NCBI GenBank assembly: GCA_016787665.1
Contig: JAEUUC010000010.1
Location: forward strand, 404,659-468,658
Reading direction: 5' to 3'
Length of the DNA: 64,000 nucleotides
From: Cyclobacteriaceae bacterium
Lineage (GTDB): Bacteria; Bacteroidota; Bacteroidia; Cytophagales; Cyclobacteriaceae
Both the position numbers and the translations under genes were made by a program. Positions 23,724 to 32,735 of the stretch are shown here, one piece after another (position 1 is the stretch's first letter; the number at the start of each line of letters is the position of its first letter). The notes under the pieces were generated by a model. The model was not told where the DNA came from and did no database searches. It was given only the letters and a program-made list of their open reading frames with translations.

Positions 23724-26700
23724 ATGCACCCGGTGTTGCATCACCTTCGCGAACGCCTGGCCGCTTTCAGGCGCAGGTACTACTGGAACAACTTCCTGCG
23801 CGGAAGTGTGCTCACCCTGTCGTTGCTGCTCACCTACCTGTTGGTGGCGGCCCTGCTCGAATACAACCTGTGGATGGGCTCGGCCGCACGCCTCACCCTG
23901 TTGCTGTTGTTTTTTGCTACGGCCGCGTACTGCATTTATCGGTTTCTGCGCGCTCCGCTGGCGTTTTGGCTGGCCAAACGCGGCCTGGCCGATGAAGACA
24001 GTGCCCGCCTCATTGGCCGCCACTTCCCCAACGTGCGCGATCGCCTGGTAAACGTATTGCAATTGTCGGCCGTGGCGCCCAGCGCATTGGCCGAAGCCGG
24101 CATTGCACAAAAGTCGCAGGCGCTGCAGCATGTGCCCTTCGAAAATGCCGTGGATCTGCGCGAGAACCTGCGCTATCTGAAGTTTCTGCTGGTGCCGGTT
24201 GCGGCCATTCTGTTGTTGTCGCTGTTTAACTCCGCCATCTTCACCCAAAGCACCCAACGCATCGTGCAGTTCAACCGCGAGTTCAGCCCAGCCATGCCAT
24301 TCCGGTTTGTGTTGCCGCAGCAACCGCTCGCGTTTGTTAACGAGGACTTCACCTTCGTGGTGAAGACGGAGGGCGAGGCGCTGCCGGCCGAGGTGTACAT
24401 CAACAACGGCACGCTGAAGATGAAAATGGAAAACACCGGCAGCGGCACCTTTCAATATGTGTTTGAAAAAGTTCAGGACGATTTACGCTTTCAGCTCGAA
24501 GCCTCCGGCTTTTTCTCAGAACCTTACGCCATTCCCGTCATCAGCCGGCCCGAACTGCTGCAACTGGGCATTACACTCGAGTATGCTGCCTACCTCAGGC
24601 GCAGCCCCGAGCAGCTGAATAACCCGGGCGCCCTGGAAGTGCCCGAGGGTACGCGCATCGGGTGGAAAGTAAAAACAGCTCACGCCCGCGAAGCCTTTAT
24701 CGAGTTCCGCTCGGCACCGGGCCCGCAGGGCATGCAAACTACTGATAATCAGTTTTTTACATTCAATAAAGGATTTCGCCAGCCCGATGAATACTCGCTG
24801 GTGCTGGAGAATGAACACAGCAAAAACCGCGACCGCATCACCTACCCCATTCAGGTGATTAAGGATCAACACCCGGAAATTGTGGTGGAGAACCTGCGCG
24901 ACTCCGTGTTGTACAAAGCCGTGATTTTGGGCGGCTCGCTGGCCGATGACTACGGGCTGACGGCATTGAAACTTCACTACCAGATTGCCCGCGGCCCCCA
25001 GGTGGTGCGGCAAGCCTCCGCCCCGGTGGAGTTGAAGGGCACACAAAACACACAAAGCTTTTTCATCACCTGGCCGGTGGATTCGCTCCAACTGCAACCG
25101 GGCGATCAACTTAATTATTATCTGGAGGTATGGGACAACGATGGCGTGAATGGTCGCAAGTCTACGCGCTCGGCTTCGTATGTTTTTGCGATGCCGGGGC
25201 AGGAGGAGTTAAAGGCCGAAATCGCACGATCGGAAAATGCCGCAGAGAACAAACTGGACCGCAGCCTGCAGCAGGCGAAGTCGTTGCAGAAATCAATCGA
25301 AGAAGCGCAACAGAAACTGCGCGGCAAGCAAACGCTGAGCTGGGAGGATAAGCAGATGCTCGAAGACCTCGTGCAGCAGAAGCAAAAGCTGGACGACCTG
25401 ATTGAGAAGCTCGTGGAAGAGAAGAAATCATTGAATGAAAAAAAGGATGCCTTTACCGAACAGAGTGAGCGCGTAAAAGAGAAAGCCGAACAGCTGCAAA
25501 AACTGATTGACGAGCTGAAGCAGGACGAGGAGATGCGCAAGCTGTTTGAAGAACTGGAGAAGATGTTGAAAGAAAATGCTTCGCCCAACGACATCCAGAA
25601 AATGCTGGAGAAGATGAACCGGCAGGAAATGAATCTGGAAAAGGAATTGGAGCGCGCCATGGAGTTGCTGAAGCAGGAGATGTTTGACTTCAAGCTGGAC
25701 CAGGCCATTCAGCAGATCAAACAGCAAACCGAAGAACAAAAACAGCTGCTGGAAAAAACCAGCGAAGCCGCGGGCGAAAAGAAACCGGAGGGCGCAAAGG
25801 AGGGGAACAAACCAAAAGAGGGTGATGGCAAAACAGGCGATGAACCGAAAGACAAAGGCGAACAAAAACCGGGCGACAACCCGACCGGTGAAAAAAACGA
25901 CAAGCCTGAAAATGAAAAGCTGGCCGAGCAACAGCAAAAGCTGAAAAGTGACTTTGAAAAATTTGAGGAGACGCTGAAGGAGTTGGAGAAGATGGGCGAG
26001 GAGATCAGCGAACCCACCGACACCCCGGGCGAGCAGGAGCGCGAACAGTTGAAACAGGAACAGAACGAAAGCGAGCAACAGCTGAAAGAGAACAAGCCGC
26101 GCAAGTCCATGGACTCGCAGAAGAAAGCCATTGAAAAAATGCAGCAAATGCAACAGCAACTCGAGGGCATGCAGAACAGCATGGAAATGGAAATGAACAT
26201 GGAGAATCTGGAATCCATGCGCCAGATCCTGCACGGGTTAATCAAGTTGTCATTCGACCAGGAGACGCTGATGAAAGACTTCAATGACGTGCAGCAAAGC
26301 GACCCGCGCTACATCGGGCTATCGCAGCAGCAACTGAAGCTTCAGGATGATGCTAAAGTGTTGGAAGACAGCTTGTTAGCGCTCGCCCAGCGCGATGTCA
26401 TGATGGGGGCGGCCATCACCCGCGAGGTAACCGAACTCAATGGGCACATCGAAAAGGCCGTAGAGCAAATCAAAGAGCGGAGGAAGAGCAATGCCTCCGC
26501 TGAAATGCAATCTTCGATGACGAGCATTAACAACCTGGCGTTGATGCTCAACGATCACTTCGAGATGATGATGGACATGATGGCGAATGCGAAGCCGGGG
26601 AAAGGAAAGAAGAAACAAGGCCAACCCAGTCTTGGCCAGATGCAGCAGAAGCTGAATCAGCAAATTCAGGAATTGCAGAAGGGCGGCAAGGGCGGGCGCG

Positions 26701-27128
26701 AGCTTTCGGAGGAGTTGGCGAAGTTGGCTGCCGAGCAGCAGCGGATACGTCAGGCGTTGCAGGAGATGCAGGAGAAGTTGGAGCAGCAAGGTGGCAAAGC
26801 TCCGGGCGGAGACTTACCCGGCCAGATGGAACAAACCGAGTTGGATCTGGTTAACAAGCAGATCACGGAGCAAACCATTCGCAGGCAGCAGGAAATTCTC
26901 ACGCGATTGCTGGAAGCCGAGAAATCGATGCGTGAGCAAAACCAGGACGAAGAGCGGAAGGGTGAGACAGCAAAGGATTATGAAAAGCAGCTTCCGCGCT
27001 CGTTTGAGGAGTATTTACGTTTAAAGGAAAAAGAAGTAGAATTGCTGAAGACGATACCCCCGAAGTTTTACCCGTTCTACAAGAAGGAAGTGAACGACTA
27101 TTTTAAGCGCATGGGCAACCCCCGGTAA
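23724..27128 (+). CDS. DUF4175 family membrane protein with long coiled coil
   Basis: The start at 23724 is preferred; the upstream frame to 23586 encodes no recognisable sequence. The 1134-residue protein has two transmembrane helices near 25-75, a third near 155-172, beta-rich Ig-like segments to about residue 480, then a 500-residue charged, Q/E/K-rich coiled coil with a PEGAKEGNKPKEGDGK-type low-complexity stretch. The C-terminal tail is conserved-looking (PRSFEEYLRLKEKEVELLKTIPPKF, split by description). DUF4175 proteins are large inner-membrane proteins of unknown function, found widely in Bacteroidota next to ybeY and mnmG as here. Three bases separate it from the next gene, indicating an operon. 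Confidence 0.85.
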   Translation: MHPVLHHLRERLAAFRRRYYWNNFLRGSVLTLSLLLTYLLVAALLEYNLWMGSAARLTLLLLFFATAAYCIYRFLRAPLAFWLAKRGLADEDSARLIGRHFPNVRDRLVNVLQLSAVAPSALAEAGIAQKSQALQHVPFENAVDLRENLRYLKFLLVPVAAILLLSLFNSAIFTQSTQRIVQFNREFSPAMPFRFVLPQQPLAFVNEDFTFVVKTEGEALPAEVYINNGTLKMKMENTGSGTFQYVFEKVQDDLRFQLEASGFFSEPYAIPVISRPELLQLGITLEYAAYLRRSPEQLNNPGALEVPEGTRIGWKVKTAHAREAFIEFRSAPGPQGMQTTDNQFFTFNKGFRQPDEYSLVLENEHSKNRDRITYPIQVIKDQHPEIVVENLRDSVLYKAVILGGSLADDYGLTALKLHYQIARGPQVVRQASAPVELKGTQNTQSFFITWPVDSLQLQPGDQLNYYLEVWDNDGVNGRKSTRSASYVFAMPGQEELKAEIARSENAAENKLDRSLQQAKSLQKSIEEAQQKLRGKQTLSWEDKQMLEDLVQQKQKLDDLIEKLVEEKKSLNEKKDAFTEQSERVKEKAEQLQKLIDELKQDEEMRKLFEELEKMLKENASPNDIQKMLEKMNRQEMNLEKELERAMELLKQEMFDFKLDQAIQQIKQQTEEQKQLLEKTSEAAGEKKPEGAKEGNKPKEGDGKTGDEPKDKGEQKPGDNPTGEKNDKPENEKLAEQQQKLKSDFEKFEETLKELEKMGEEISEPTDTPGEQEREQLKQEQNESEQQLKENKPRKSMDSQKKAIEKMQQMQQQLEGMQNSMEMEMNMENLESMRQILHGLIKLSFDQETLMKDFNDVQQSDPRYIGLSQQQLKLQDDAKVLEDSLLALAQRDVMMGAAITREVTELNGHIEKAVEQIKERRKSNASAEMQSSMTSINNLALMLNDHFEMMMDMMANAKPGKGKKKQGQPSLGQMQQKLNQQIQELQKGGKGGRELSEELAKLAAEQQRIRQALQEMQEKLEQQGGKAPGGDLPGQMEQTELDLVNKQITEQTIRRQQEILTRLLEAEKSMREQNQDEERKGETAKDYEKQLPRSFEEYLRLKEKEVELLKTIPPKFYPFYKKEVNDYFKRMGNPR

Positions 27129-27131
27129 GGC

Positions 27132-27533
27132 ATGAACAAGATTCAGATTGAAATTCCCTCGCTCTCCGAGAACATTCGCATGATTGAGAGCTTTATTGAC
27201 AATGCCAAAGAGCGCTTCCACCTCAATGACGATATCTACGGCAACATTATGATTGCGGTAACCGAGGCGGTCAACAACGCGATCAAACACGGCAATCAGA
27301 ATAATCCGAAGTTGAATGTGGCGCTGTCGTTGCTGCTCGAGAAAGACCTGATCAAATTCCGGGTAGAGGACGAAGGGAGAGGTTTTGACTATCATCACCT
27401 TCCTGACCCCACAGCACCGGAGAACCTGGAAAAACCGGGCGGCCGGGGCATCTTTCTGATGAAACACCTGTCGGACGAGGTGGAATTTCAGGAGAACGGG
27501 CGCGTGGTAGAGCTGAGCTTTTACATGAACTGA
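27132..27533 (+). CDS. RsbW-like ATP-binding anti-sigma factor kinase
   Basis: A 133-residue free-standing HATPase_c domain with the N box EAVNNAIKHGNQ, G1 VEDEGRGFD, and the G2 lid GGRGIFLMKHL. This is the size and pattern of RsbW/SpoIIAB-type anti-sigma factor serine kinases, which hold a sigma factor or phosphorylate an STAS-domain antagonist. No antagonist or sigma factor gene is adjacent. It sits three bases after the DUF4175 gene and overlaps ybeY by one base, a conserved Bacteroidota order. The target is unknown. Confidence 0.88.
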   Translation: MNKIQIEIPSLSENIRMIESFIDNAKERFHLNDDIYGNIMIAVTEAVNNAIKHGNQNNPKLNVALSLLLEKDLIKFRVEDEGRGFDYHHLPDPTAPENLEKPGGRGIFLMKHLSDEVEFQENGRVVELSFYMN

Positions 27534-27955
27534 TGGCCGTAATTGAGTTCCTGTCGGCCGACCTCAATTTTAAACTCCCCGAAATCAAGAAAACCCGAGA
27601 GTGGCTGGGGGCCTGCGCCAAGCGCGAAAAGTGTACCCTGGAGCTGATCCAATACATCTTTTGCTCCGACCAGTACCTTTTGGCCATCAACCGCGACTAC
27701 CTGAAGCACGACACTCTAACCGACATCATTACATTTGATTATTCAAACGGGCGAAACCTGGAGGGGGAGATCTACATCAGCCTCGAGCGGGTTAGGGAAA
27801 ATGCCCGGCAGTACGGGGTTCTGTTTTCTGAGGAGTTGCGCAGGGTTATGGTGCACGGTGTATTACACCTGGCGGGCCATTCCGACAAGTCGGCCCGCGA
27901 AAAGGCCCAAATGCGCAAAAGAGAGGATGCCTGTCTATCTTTGTGGAAAAAATAG
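27533..27955 (+). CDS. ybeY: Endoribonuclease YbeY (rRNA maturation)
   Basis: A 140-residue UPF0054 protein with the zinc site HGVLHLAGHSD (HGxxHLxGyDH-like; three His in the H3xH5xH arrangement) and the upstream LTDIITFDYSNG and GEIYIS motifs. YbeY is a single-strand endoribonuclease acting in 16S rRNA 3'-end maturation and ribosome quality control, in the cytoplasm. It overlaps the preceding ATPase gene by one base (TGATG). The canonical final His of HSDHxH appears as HSDKS, a variation common in Bacteroidota. mnmG follows after 112 bases. Confidence 0.95.
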   Translation: MAVIEFLSADLNFKLPEIKKTREWLGACAKREKCTLELIQYIFCSDQYLLAINRDYLKHDTLTDIITFDYSNGRNLEGEIYISLERVRENARQYGVLFSEELRRVMVHGVLHLAGHSDKSAREKAQMRKREDACLSLWKK

Positions 27956-27970
27956 GTTCCACGTGGAACC
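27955..27970. promoter_or_regulatory. parS-like site 1
   Basis: GGTTCCACGTGGAACC is a perfect 16 bp palindrome with the CACGTG core of ParB-binding parS sites (consensus TGTTTCACGTGAAACA). It starts at the last base of ybeY. No parA or parB gene is in the window. Confidence 0.6.
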
Positions 27971-28042
27971 CTTCAACTCCAGATTCAAGTCCCAAGTTCA
28001 AGACGTAGGAACCGGAGGTCATGAAACTGAGGGTTTGGGCTA

Positions 28043-28058
28043 GGTTCCACGTGAAACA
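28043..28058. promoter_or_regulatory. parS-like site 2
   Basis: GGTTCCACGTGAAACA matches the parS consensus TGTTTCACGTGAAACA at 14 of 16 positions. It ends nine bases before the mnmG start and lies 88 bases from parS-like site 1. Paired sites upstream of gidA/mnmG suggest the origin-proximal centromere. Confidence 0.65.
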
Positions 28059-28067
28059 TCAAAATCC

Positions 28068-29933
28068 ATGTTTCCAGAGTACGATGTAATTGTGGTGGGG
28101 GCCGGCCATGCCGGTTGTGAGGCTGCTGCAGCAGCAGCCAATATGGGGTCGCGTGTTCTTTTGGTGACCATGAACATGCAGACGATCGGGCAAATGTCCT
28201 GCAACCCGGCCATGGGCGGGGTGGCAAAAGGCCAGATCGTAAGGGAAATCGATGCCTTGGGCGGCTACTCGGGATTGATCTCCGATCGTTCGATGATTCA
28301 GTTCCGCATGCTCAACCGCTCGAAAGGCCCCGCCATGTGGAGCCCGCGAACCCAAAACGACCGCCTTCGGTTTGCCGAGGAATGGCGTTTGGCGCTTGAG
28401 CGCACCCCCAATGTCGATTTCTGGCAGGAAATGGTCTCCGGACTAATCGTGAAGGATGGACGCGCAGCTGGGGTGAAAACCGCCATGGGACTGGAGATTG
28501 AGAGTAAAGCGGTCGTGCTAACCAACGGCACGTTCCTGAACGGCAAGATTCACATCGGAGAAAAGAACTTTGGCGGAGGCCGGACAGGGGAGAAGGCCGC
28601 CACGGGAATTACGGAGCAACTGATAAGCCTGGGTTTTGAATCGGGCCGCATGAAGACGGGAACACCCCCACGCGTAGATGGCCGAAGCCTCGACTATTCC
28701 AAAATGGAGGAACAACCGGGGGATGAAGAGCCTGGGAAGTTTTCGTACAAATCCGAAACGCAGCCCCTCGCCAAACAAATGAGCTGCTGGATTACCTACA
28801 CCAATCCGGACGTGCACGGCCAACTTTCGCGGGGCTTCGAACAGTCGCCCATGTTCAGCGGTCGCATCCAGGGACTCGGACCGCGATACTGCCCATCCAT
28901 CGAGGACAAAATCAACCGCTTCAGCGAGCGCGACCGACACCAGATTTTCGTTGAGCCGGAGGGCTGGAACACCATCGAAATCTATGTTAACGGCTTTTCC
29001 ACATCCCTTCCGGAAGATGTTCAATATCAGGCACTTAGACTGATTCCAGGCTTTGAAAACGTCCGAATGTTCCGCCCGGGCTATGCCATCGAATACGACT
29101 ATTTCCCGCCAACCCAGTTAAAGCTGTCGTTAGAAACGCAACTCATTGAAAATCTGTACTTTGCAGGACAAATCAACGGTACAACCGGCTATGAGGAGGC
29201 CGCATGTCAAGGCTTAATGGCCGGCATCAACGCCCACCTCAAAGTCAACGAAAAGGAAGCCCTGGTGCTCAAAAGGTCAGAAGCCTACATCGGAGTGTTG
29301 ATTGACGACCTCGTGAACAAAGGCACCATTGAACCGTACCGCATGTTCACCTCACGGGCTGAGTATCGAATCCTGCTACGCCAGGACAATGCCGATCTGC
29401 GGCTCACGCCTATCGGCCATCGTATCGGTTTGGCCGATGACGAACGGGTGAGCGCAGTACACGACAAAACGGAGAACATCCGCAAGCTCGCAGTGGAACT
29501 GGCCAAAACAAAAGTGGATCCCGATCAGGTCAACGCCAGGCTCACCGAGCTCAGCTCAGCCAACATCCGCGAGAAAGTTTCCGTCACCCATCTCTTGAAG
29601 CGGCCGGAAATCACACTCCGCGAAATCCGTCAACTACACTCGTCACTCGCGAAGCTAATCGACAGTTACTCCGCAGACGTGGCCGAGCAAGTTGAGATTA
29701 GTGTGAAGTACAACACCTATATTGATCGCGAGCAAAAGATGGCGGAGAAAATCGAGAGCCTGGAGCATTACCGGATACGACCCGACTTCGACTACGACCG
29801 CGTGAAAGCGCTGTCATCCGAAGCGCGTGAAAAATTGAAAAAGATTCGGCCGGAAACCCTGGGCCAGGTGTCCCGCATCAGCGGTGTTTCACCAGCCGAT
29901 GTTTCCGTTCTTACTGTCTATCTTGGCAAGTAA
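28068..29933 (+). CDS. mnmG: tRNA uridine-5-carboxymethylaminomethyl enzyme MnmG (GidA)
   Basis: A full-length 621-residue MnmG. The FAD-binding motif GAGHAGCEAA is at residues 10-19; other family signatures are CNPAMGGVAKG, RSKGPAMWSPR, KTGTPPRVDGRSLDY and GQINGTTGYEEAACQG. With MnmE it adds carboxymethylaminomethyl to U34 of certain tRNAs, using FAD and methylene-THF. It follows ybeY, with two parS-like palindromes in the 112-base gap. The SAM methyltransferase starts at the next base after its stop codon. The assignment is secure. Confidence 0.98.
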   Translation: MFPEYDVIVVGAGHAGCEAAAAAANMGSRVLLVTMNMQTIGQMSCNPAMGGVAKGQIVREIDALGGYSGLISDRSMIQFRMLNRSKGPAMWSPRTQNDRLRFAEEWRLALERTPNVDFWQEMVSGLIVKDGRAAGVKTAMGLEIESKAVVLTNGTFLNGKIHIGEKNFGGGRTGEKAATGITEQLISLGFESGRMKTGTPPRVDGRSLDYSKMEEQPGDEEPGKFSYKSETQPLAKQMSCWITYTNPDVHGQLSRGFEQSPMFSGRIQGLGPRYCPSIEDKINRFSERDRHQIFVEPEGWNTIEIYVNGFSTSLPEDVQYQALRLIPGFENVRMFRPGYAIEYDYFPPTQLKLSLETQLIENLYFAGQINGTTGYEEAACQGLMAGINAHLKVNEKEALVLKRSEAYIGVLIDDLVNKGTIEPYRMFTSRAEYRILLRQDNADLRLTPIGHRIGLADDERVSAVHDKTENIRKLAVELAKTKVDPDQVNARLTELSSANIREKVSVTHLLKRPEITLREIRQLHSSLAKLIDSYSADVAEQVEISVKYNTYIDREQKMAEKIESLEHYRIRPDFDYDRVKALSSEAREKLKKIRPETLGQVSRISGVSPADVSVLTVYLGK

Positions 29934-30800
29934 ATGACGGAGACTTTTCGCTGTCCTGTTTGCCACAACAGCACGTGGCAGCCTTGGTTGGTTTGCCGCG
30001 ACTACACTACCTCGCAGGAAGACTTTCAACTTCAGCGCTGCGGTGTTTGTGGTCTCATCGCAACCCACCCCGCACCACCCGAAAGCGAACTACCGCGCTA
30101 TTACCAATCCGAAGATTATATCTCGCACACGGGCGGGTCGAAAAAGCTCATGGATGTAGCTTATCGCTGGGTGCGCGAACGTAACATTCGGTGGAAAGAA
30201 AAAACACTTCGTCAGTTCAGTTCCGCTACCAGCCTGCTCGACTATGGCTGCGGCACCGGTGAGTTGATTGCTCATTGCCATCAAAGCGGGTGGCGTGTGC
30301 AGGGTGTAGAGCCAAATGAAAAAGCCCGCATTGCGGCAACGCAACACGGAGTATCTGTAACGCCCGATCTCTCGCCAATCACGGATAGCTTCGCAGCCGT
30401 TTCGCTGTGGCACGTATTGGAACATGTACCGAACCCTGCGCAAACGCTTGCTAACCTTATAACCCGATTGGAGAAGGATGGCACAATTTTTATTGCGGTA
30501 CCGAATTGCGCCAGTGCCGATGCCCAGCATTACGGTCCTTTCTGGGCCGGCTATGATGTGCCCCGGCATCTCTGGCATTTTCAGCAGCCCACCATGAAAC
30601 AACTCCTGACCCAAGTCGGCCTCAACCTTCTGGCCACCGTCCCCATGAAGTGGGACGCCTATTACGTCTCGTTGTTGAGTGAGAAATATAACGGCCGCAG
30701 CATAGCCCCCCTCCGCGGATTCTGGCGTGGCGTTCAATCCAACCAACGCGCAGCCACCTCTGGCGAATACAGCAGCCTACTCTACATCGCGAAAAGATGA
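29934..30800 (+). CDS. Class I SAM-dependent methyltransferase with zinc ribbon
   Basis: A 288-residue protein. The N terminus has paired cysteine motifs (CPVCHNS at about 7-13, CGVCG at about 37-41) that likely hold zinc. The central Methyltransf_23-type domain shows motif I LLDYGCGTGELI, an acidic QGVEPNEKAR, and LWHVLEHVPNP. The substrate is not evident; related proteins methylate small molecules, sugars or proteins. It begins at the base after the mnmG stop and overlaps the next gene by four bases, so it belongs to the mnmG operon. Confidence 0.88.
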   Translation: MTETFRCPVCHNSTWQPWLVCRDYTTSQEDFQLQRCGVCGLIATHPAPPESELPRYYQSEDYISHTGGSKKLMDVAYRWVRERNIRWKEKTLRQFSSATSLLDYGCGTGELIAHCHQSGWRVQGVEPNEKARIAATQHGVSVTPDLSPITDSFAAVSLWHVLEHVPNPAQTLANLITRLEKDGTIFIAVPNCASADAQHYGPFWAGYDVPRHLWHFQQPTMKQLLTQVGLNLLATVPMKWDAYYVSLLSEKYNGRSIAPLRGFWRGVQSNQRAATSGEYSSLLYIAKR

Positions 30801-32407
30801 ATGATATTCGATTTCTTCTGGTTGCTGTATTGTGCTGGGCCTGCGCCAGCCAAACCCAGCCTACAGGTGGGCCGCGGGACAAGACACCGCCAAAGCTGAT
30901 CTCCTCTTCGCCCGCGCCCAATCAAAAAAATTTTAAGGGCACTTCGGTTGAGTTAGCCTTTGATGAATATGTAAAACTGAAAGACCCCAAGGACGAAATC
31001 CTGATCTCACCGTCCATGGGAAAAGACGTAAACTATGTGGCGCGAAAAAATAAAGTGATCATCACCCCGAAACGCCCGTGGCGGGATAGCACCACGTACA
31101 GCATCAGCTTCCGCGATGGTGTGCAAGACATTACCGAAAGCAATCCCGCTGACAACCTTCGCCTCGCCTTTAGCACCGGCAACGAAATTGATTCCCTCCG
31201 GATTTCCGGAAAACTGAAAGACGCCCTCCGTACAAAAATCCCAGCCGGTTACACCGTAGCTGTATACACAGCCGATACATTTGACATCTTCCGGCACACA
31301 CCTTCCTACTTCTCCCGCAGCACAAAAAAAGGAACGTTCTCCATTGAAAACCTGAAAGCGGGGAATTACTACATCTACGCATTCGAAGATCGAAACAAAA
31401 ACCTGAAGGTCGATAGCCGGAATGAGCCCTTCGGTTTTCTCCTGGACCCGATTTCCGTAAACGGCAAAACCGACTCAGTAACCATTTACCAGGTGCGGGT
31501 GGATTCCCGGCCTCTCCGGATCAACTCCATCCGCCATTACCAGGATCGAAGCGTAGTGCGCTTCTCCCGCCATTTACAATCCTATCGTTTTGCCCAGCCG
31601 GATACACTGCTGCATGGATTCGGGGAACAAAGCGATGTCATCGAAATTTTCCACCGCCTGCCCACTGCTGACAGCATCCCGTTAAAATTTCACGCCACCG
31701 ACAGCGTAGAACAAACACTTGACTCCACCCTCTACATCAAAACCGGGAAATCCAGGTTTCCCGTTACGTCCGTCAAACTCACCACCGAAAAAGTCACACT
31801 GCCGACCGAAACGCGGGAACTTCTCATCGTCCTAAACTCAAACTCCATTATCCGCCACCTTAAACTCGACAGCGTTGGCGTTAAGCGCGACACTACGGCC
31901 TTCAAACCGCTCACAGCTGAAAACATTGAGGCTTCGCCCGACCATAAGACGATTGCCTTTCGTGCAAAACTTGACACCGCTTTCCTAAAGAAAAAATCAT
32001 CAAAACTTCAACTCTACCTGCCAAAGGGATTCATTGAAACCGGGGACTACGAAAAAAGCCCCCGTTTCGAAGTACCCATCAATCCCATTGCCCCAGAAGC
32101 CACAGGCACCCTCCTCACAGACATCAAAACGAAAGAAAAAAACTACGTGGTCGAGCTGCTATCATCAGACGGCAAAGTCATTGCTTCCCAGCGCAACATC
32201 ACGCGTTATACGTTCCGAAACCTCCCTGCGGGTGATTATCAGCTTCGAGTTCTCGTTGACTCAAACGAAAACGGACGCTGGGACCCGGGCAGTTTCCCCA
32301 AACGAACGCCAACGGAACGCGTCATTTATTACTATAATCTGGACGGCAAAACCATCTTCCCCATCCGGGCAGCTTGGGAAGTGGGTCCTTTTGTTATCTC
32401 TTTCTGA
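30797..32407 (+). CDS. Ig-like (SbsA/Big_5) domain lipoprotein
   Basis: A 536-residue protein with a lipoprotein signal (FLLVAVLCWACASQ, lipidated Cys likely at 16). An N-terminal Big_5 Ig-like domain follows: DKTPPKLISSSPAPN, then FDEYVKLKD and WRDSTTYSISF. Later there are carboxypeptidase-regulatory-like beta segments with calcium-type loops (FEDRNKNLKVD; DSNENGRWDPGS). Such lipoproteins are common surface or periplasmic proteins in Bacteroidota with no assigned function. It overlaps the methyltransferase gene by four bases. The coding strand is markedly C-rich (43 C against 19 G in 31741-31860). Confidence 0.82.
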   Translation: MNDIRFLLVAVLCWACASQTQPTGGPRDKTPPKLISSSPAPNQKNFKGTSVELAFDEYVKLKDPKDEILISPSMGKDVNYVARKNKVIITPKRPWRDSTTYSISFRDGVQDITESNPADNLRLAFSTGNEIDSLRISGKLKDALRTKIPAGYTVAVYTADTFDIFRHTPSYFSRSTKKGTFSIENLKAGNYYIYAFEDRNKNLKVDSRNEPFGFLLDPISVNGKTDSVTIYQVRVDSRPLRINSIRHYQDRSVVRFSRHLQSYRFAQPDTLLHGFGEQSDVIEIFHRLPTADSIPLKFHATDSVEQTLDSTLYIKTGKSRFPVTSVKLTTEKVTLPTETRELLIVLNSNSIIRHLKLDSVGVKRDTTAFKPLTAENIEASPDHKTIAFRAKLDTAFLKKKSSKLQLYLPKGFIETGDYEKSPRFEVPINPIAPEATGTLLTDIKTKEKNYVVELLSSDGKVIASQRNITRYTFRNLPAGDYQLRVLVDSNENGRWDPGSFPKRTPTERVIYYYNLDGKTIFPIRAAWEVGPFVISF

Positions 32408-32735
32408 ATTCATGTTGATAACGTTCCCATTTCCCAACCAACCTGGTCCTCACATCCTAACTCTTCAAATTCCTCTGCCCCTTGTGTCTATAACTCAACC
32501 CTTATCTACAAACCACCCTTCCACAGTTTGTCCAACCACGAATACCCACACATGCCCCGTTTTCGTTAATAACAAAACCAAACTCCCGAACCCGCCCAAA
32601 ACAACGTATTTTTAATCCACAGAAATACCCACAAACAGCCAGAAACGAATTCAAAGCATCAGCTATCCACAAATGCACAGCGCTTACAACAATTACATAA
32701 ATACATTATTTAATAGAGTATTATTAGTACTGTTA
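32408..32735. other. Candidate chromosomal replication origin (oriC-like region)
   Basis: The 265 bp non-coding stretch 32408-32672 holds four sequences matching the DnaA box TTATCCACA at eight of nine bases: TTATCAACA (minus strand, 32413-32421), TTATCTACA (32502-32510), TAATCCACA (32613-32621) and CTATCCACA (32663-32671). Two ATACCCACA 7/9 matches lie at 32542 and 32625. An AT-rich segment suitable for unwinding follows at 32681-32735, inside the start of the TPR gene. The plus strand is strongly C-rich just left of this point and G is slightly in excess to the right. mnmG and parS-like sites are 4 kb away. This is an inference; no dnaA gene is present. Confidence 0.5.

Noticed and set aside
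25428..26234. Long minus-strand frame (268 codons) opposite the DUF4175 gene
   Set aside because: It is the complement of a Q/E/K-rich coiled coil, giving a leucine/phenylalanine-rich artefact with no start signal.
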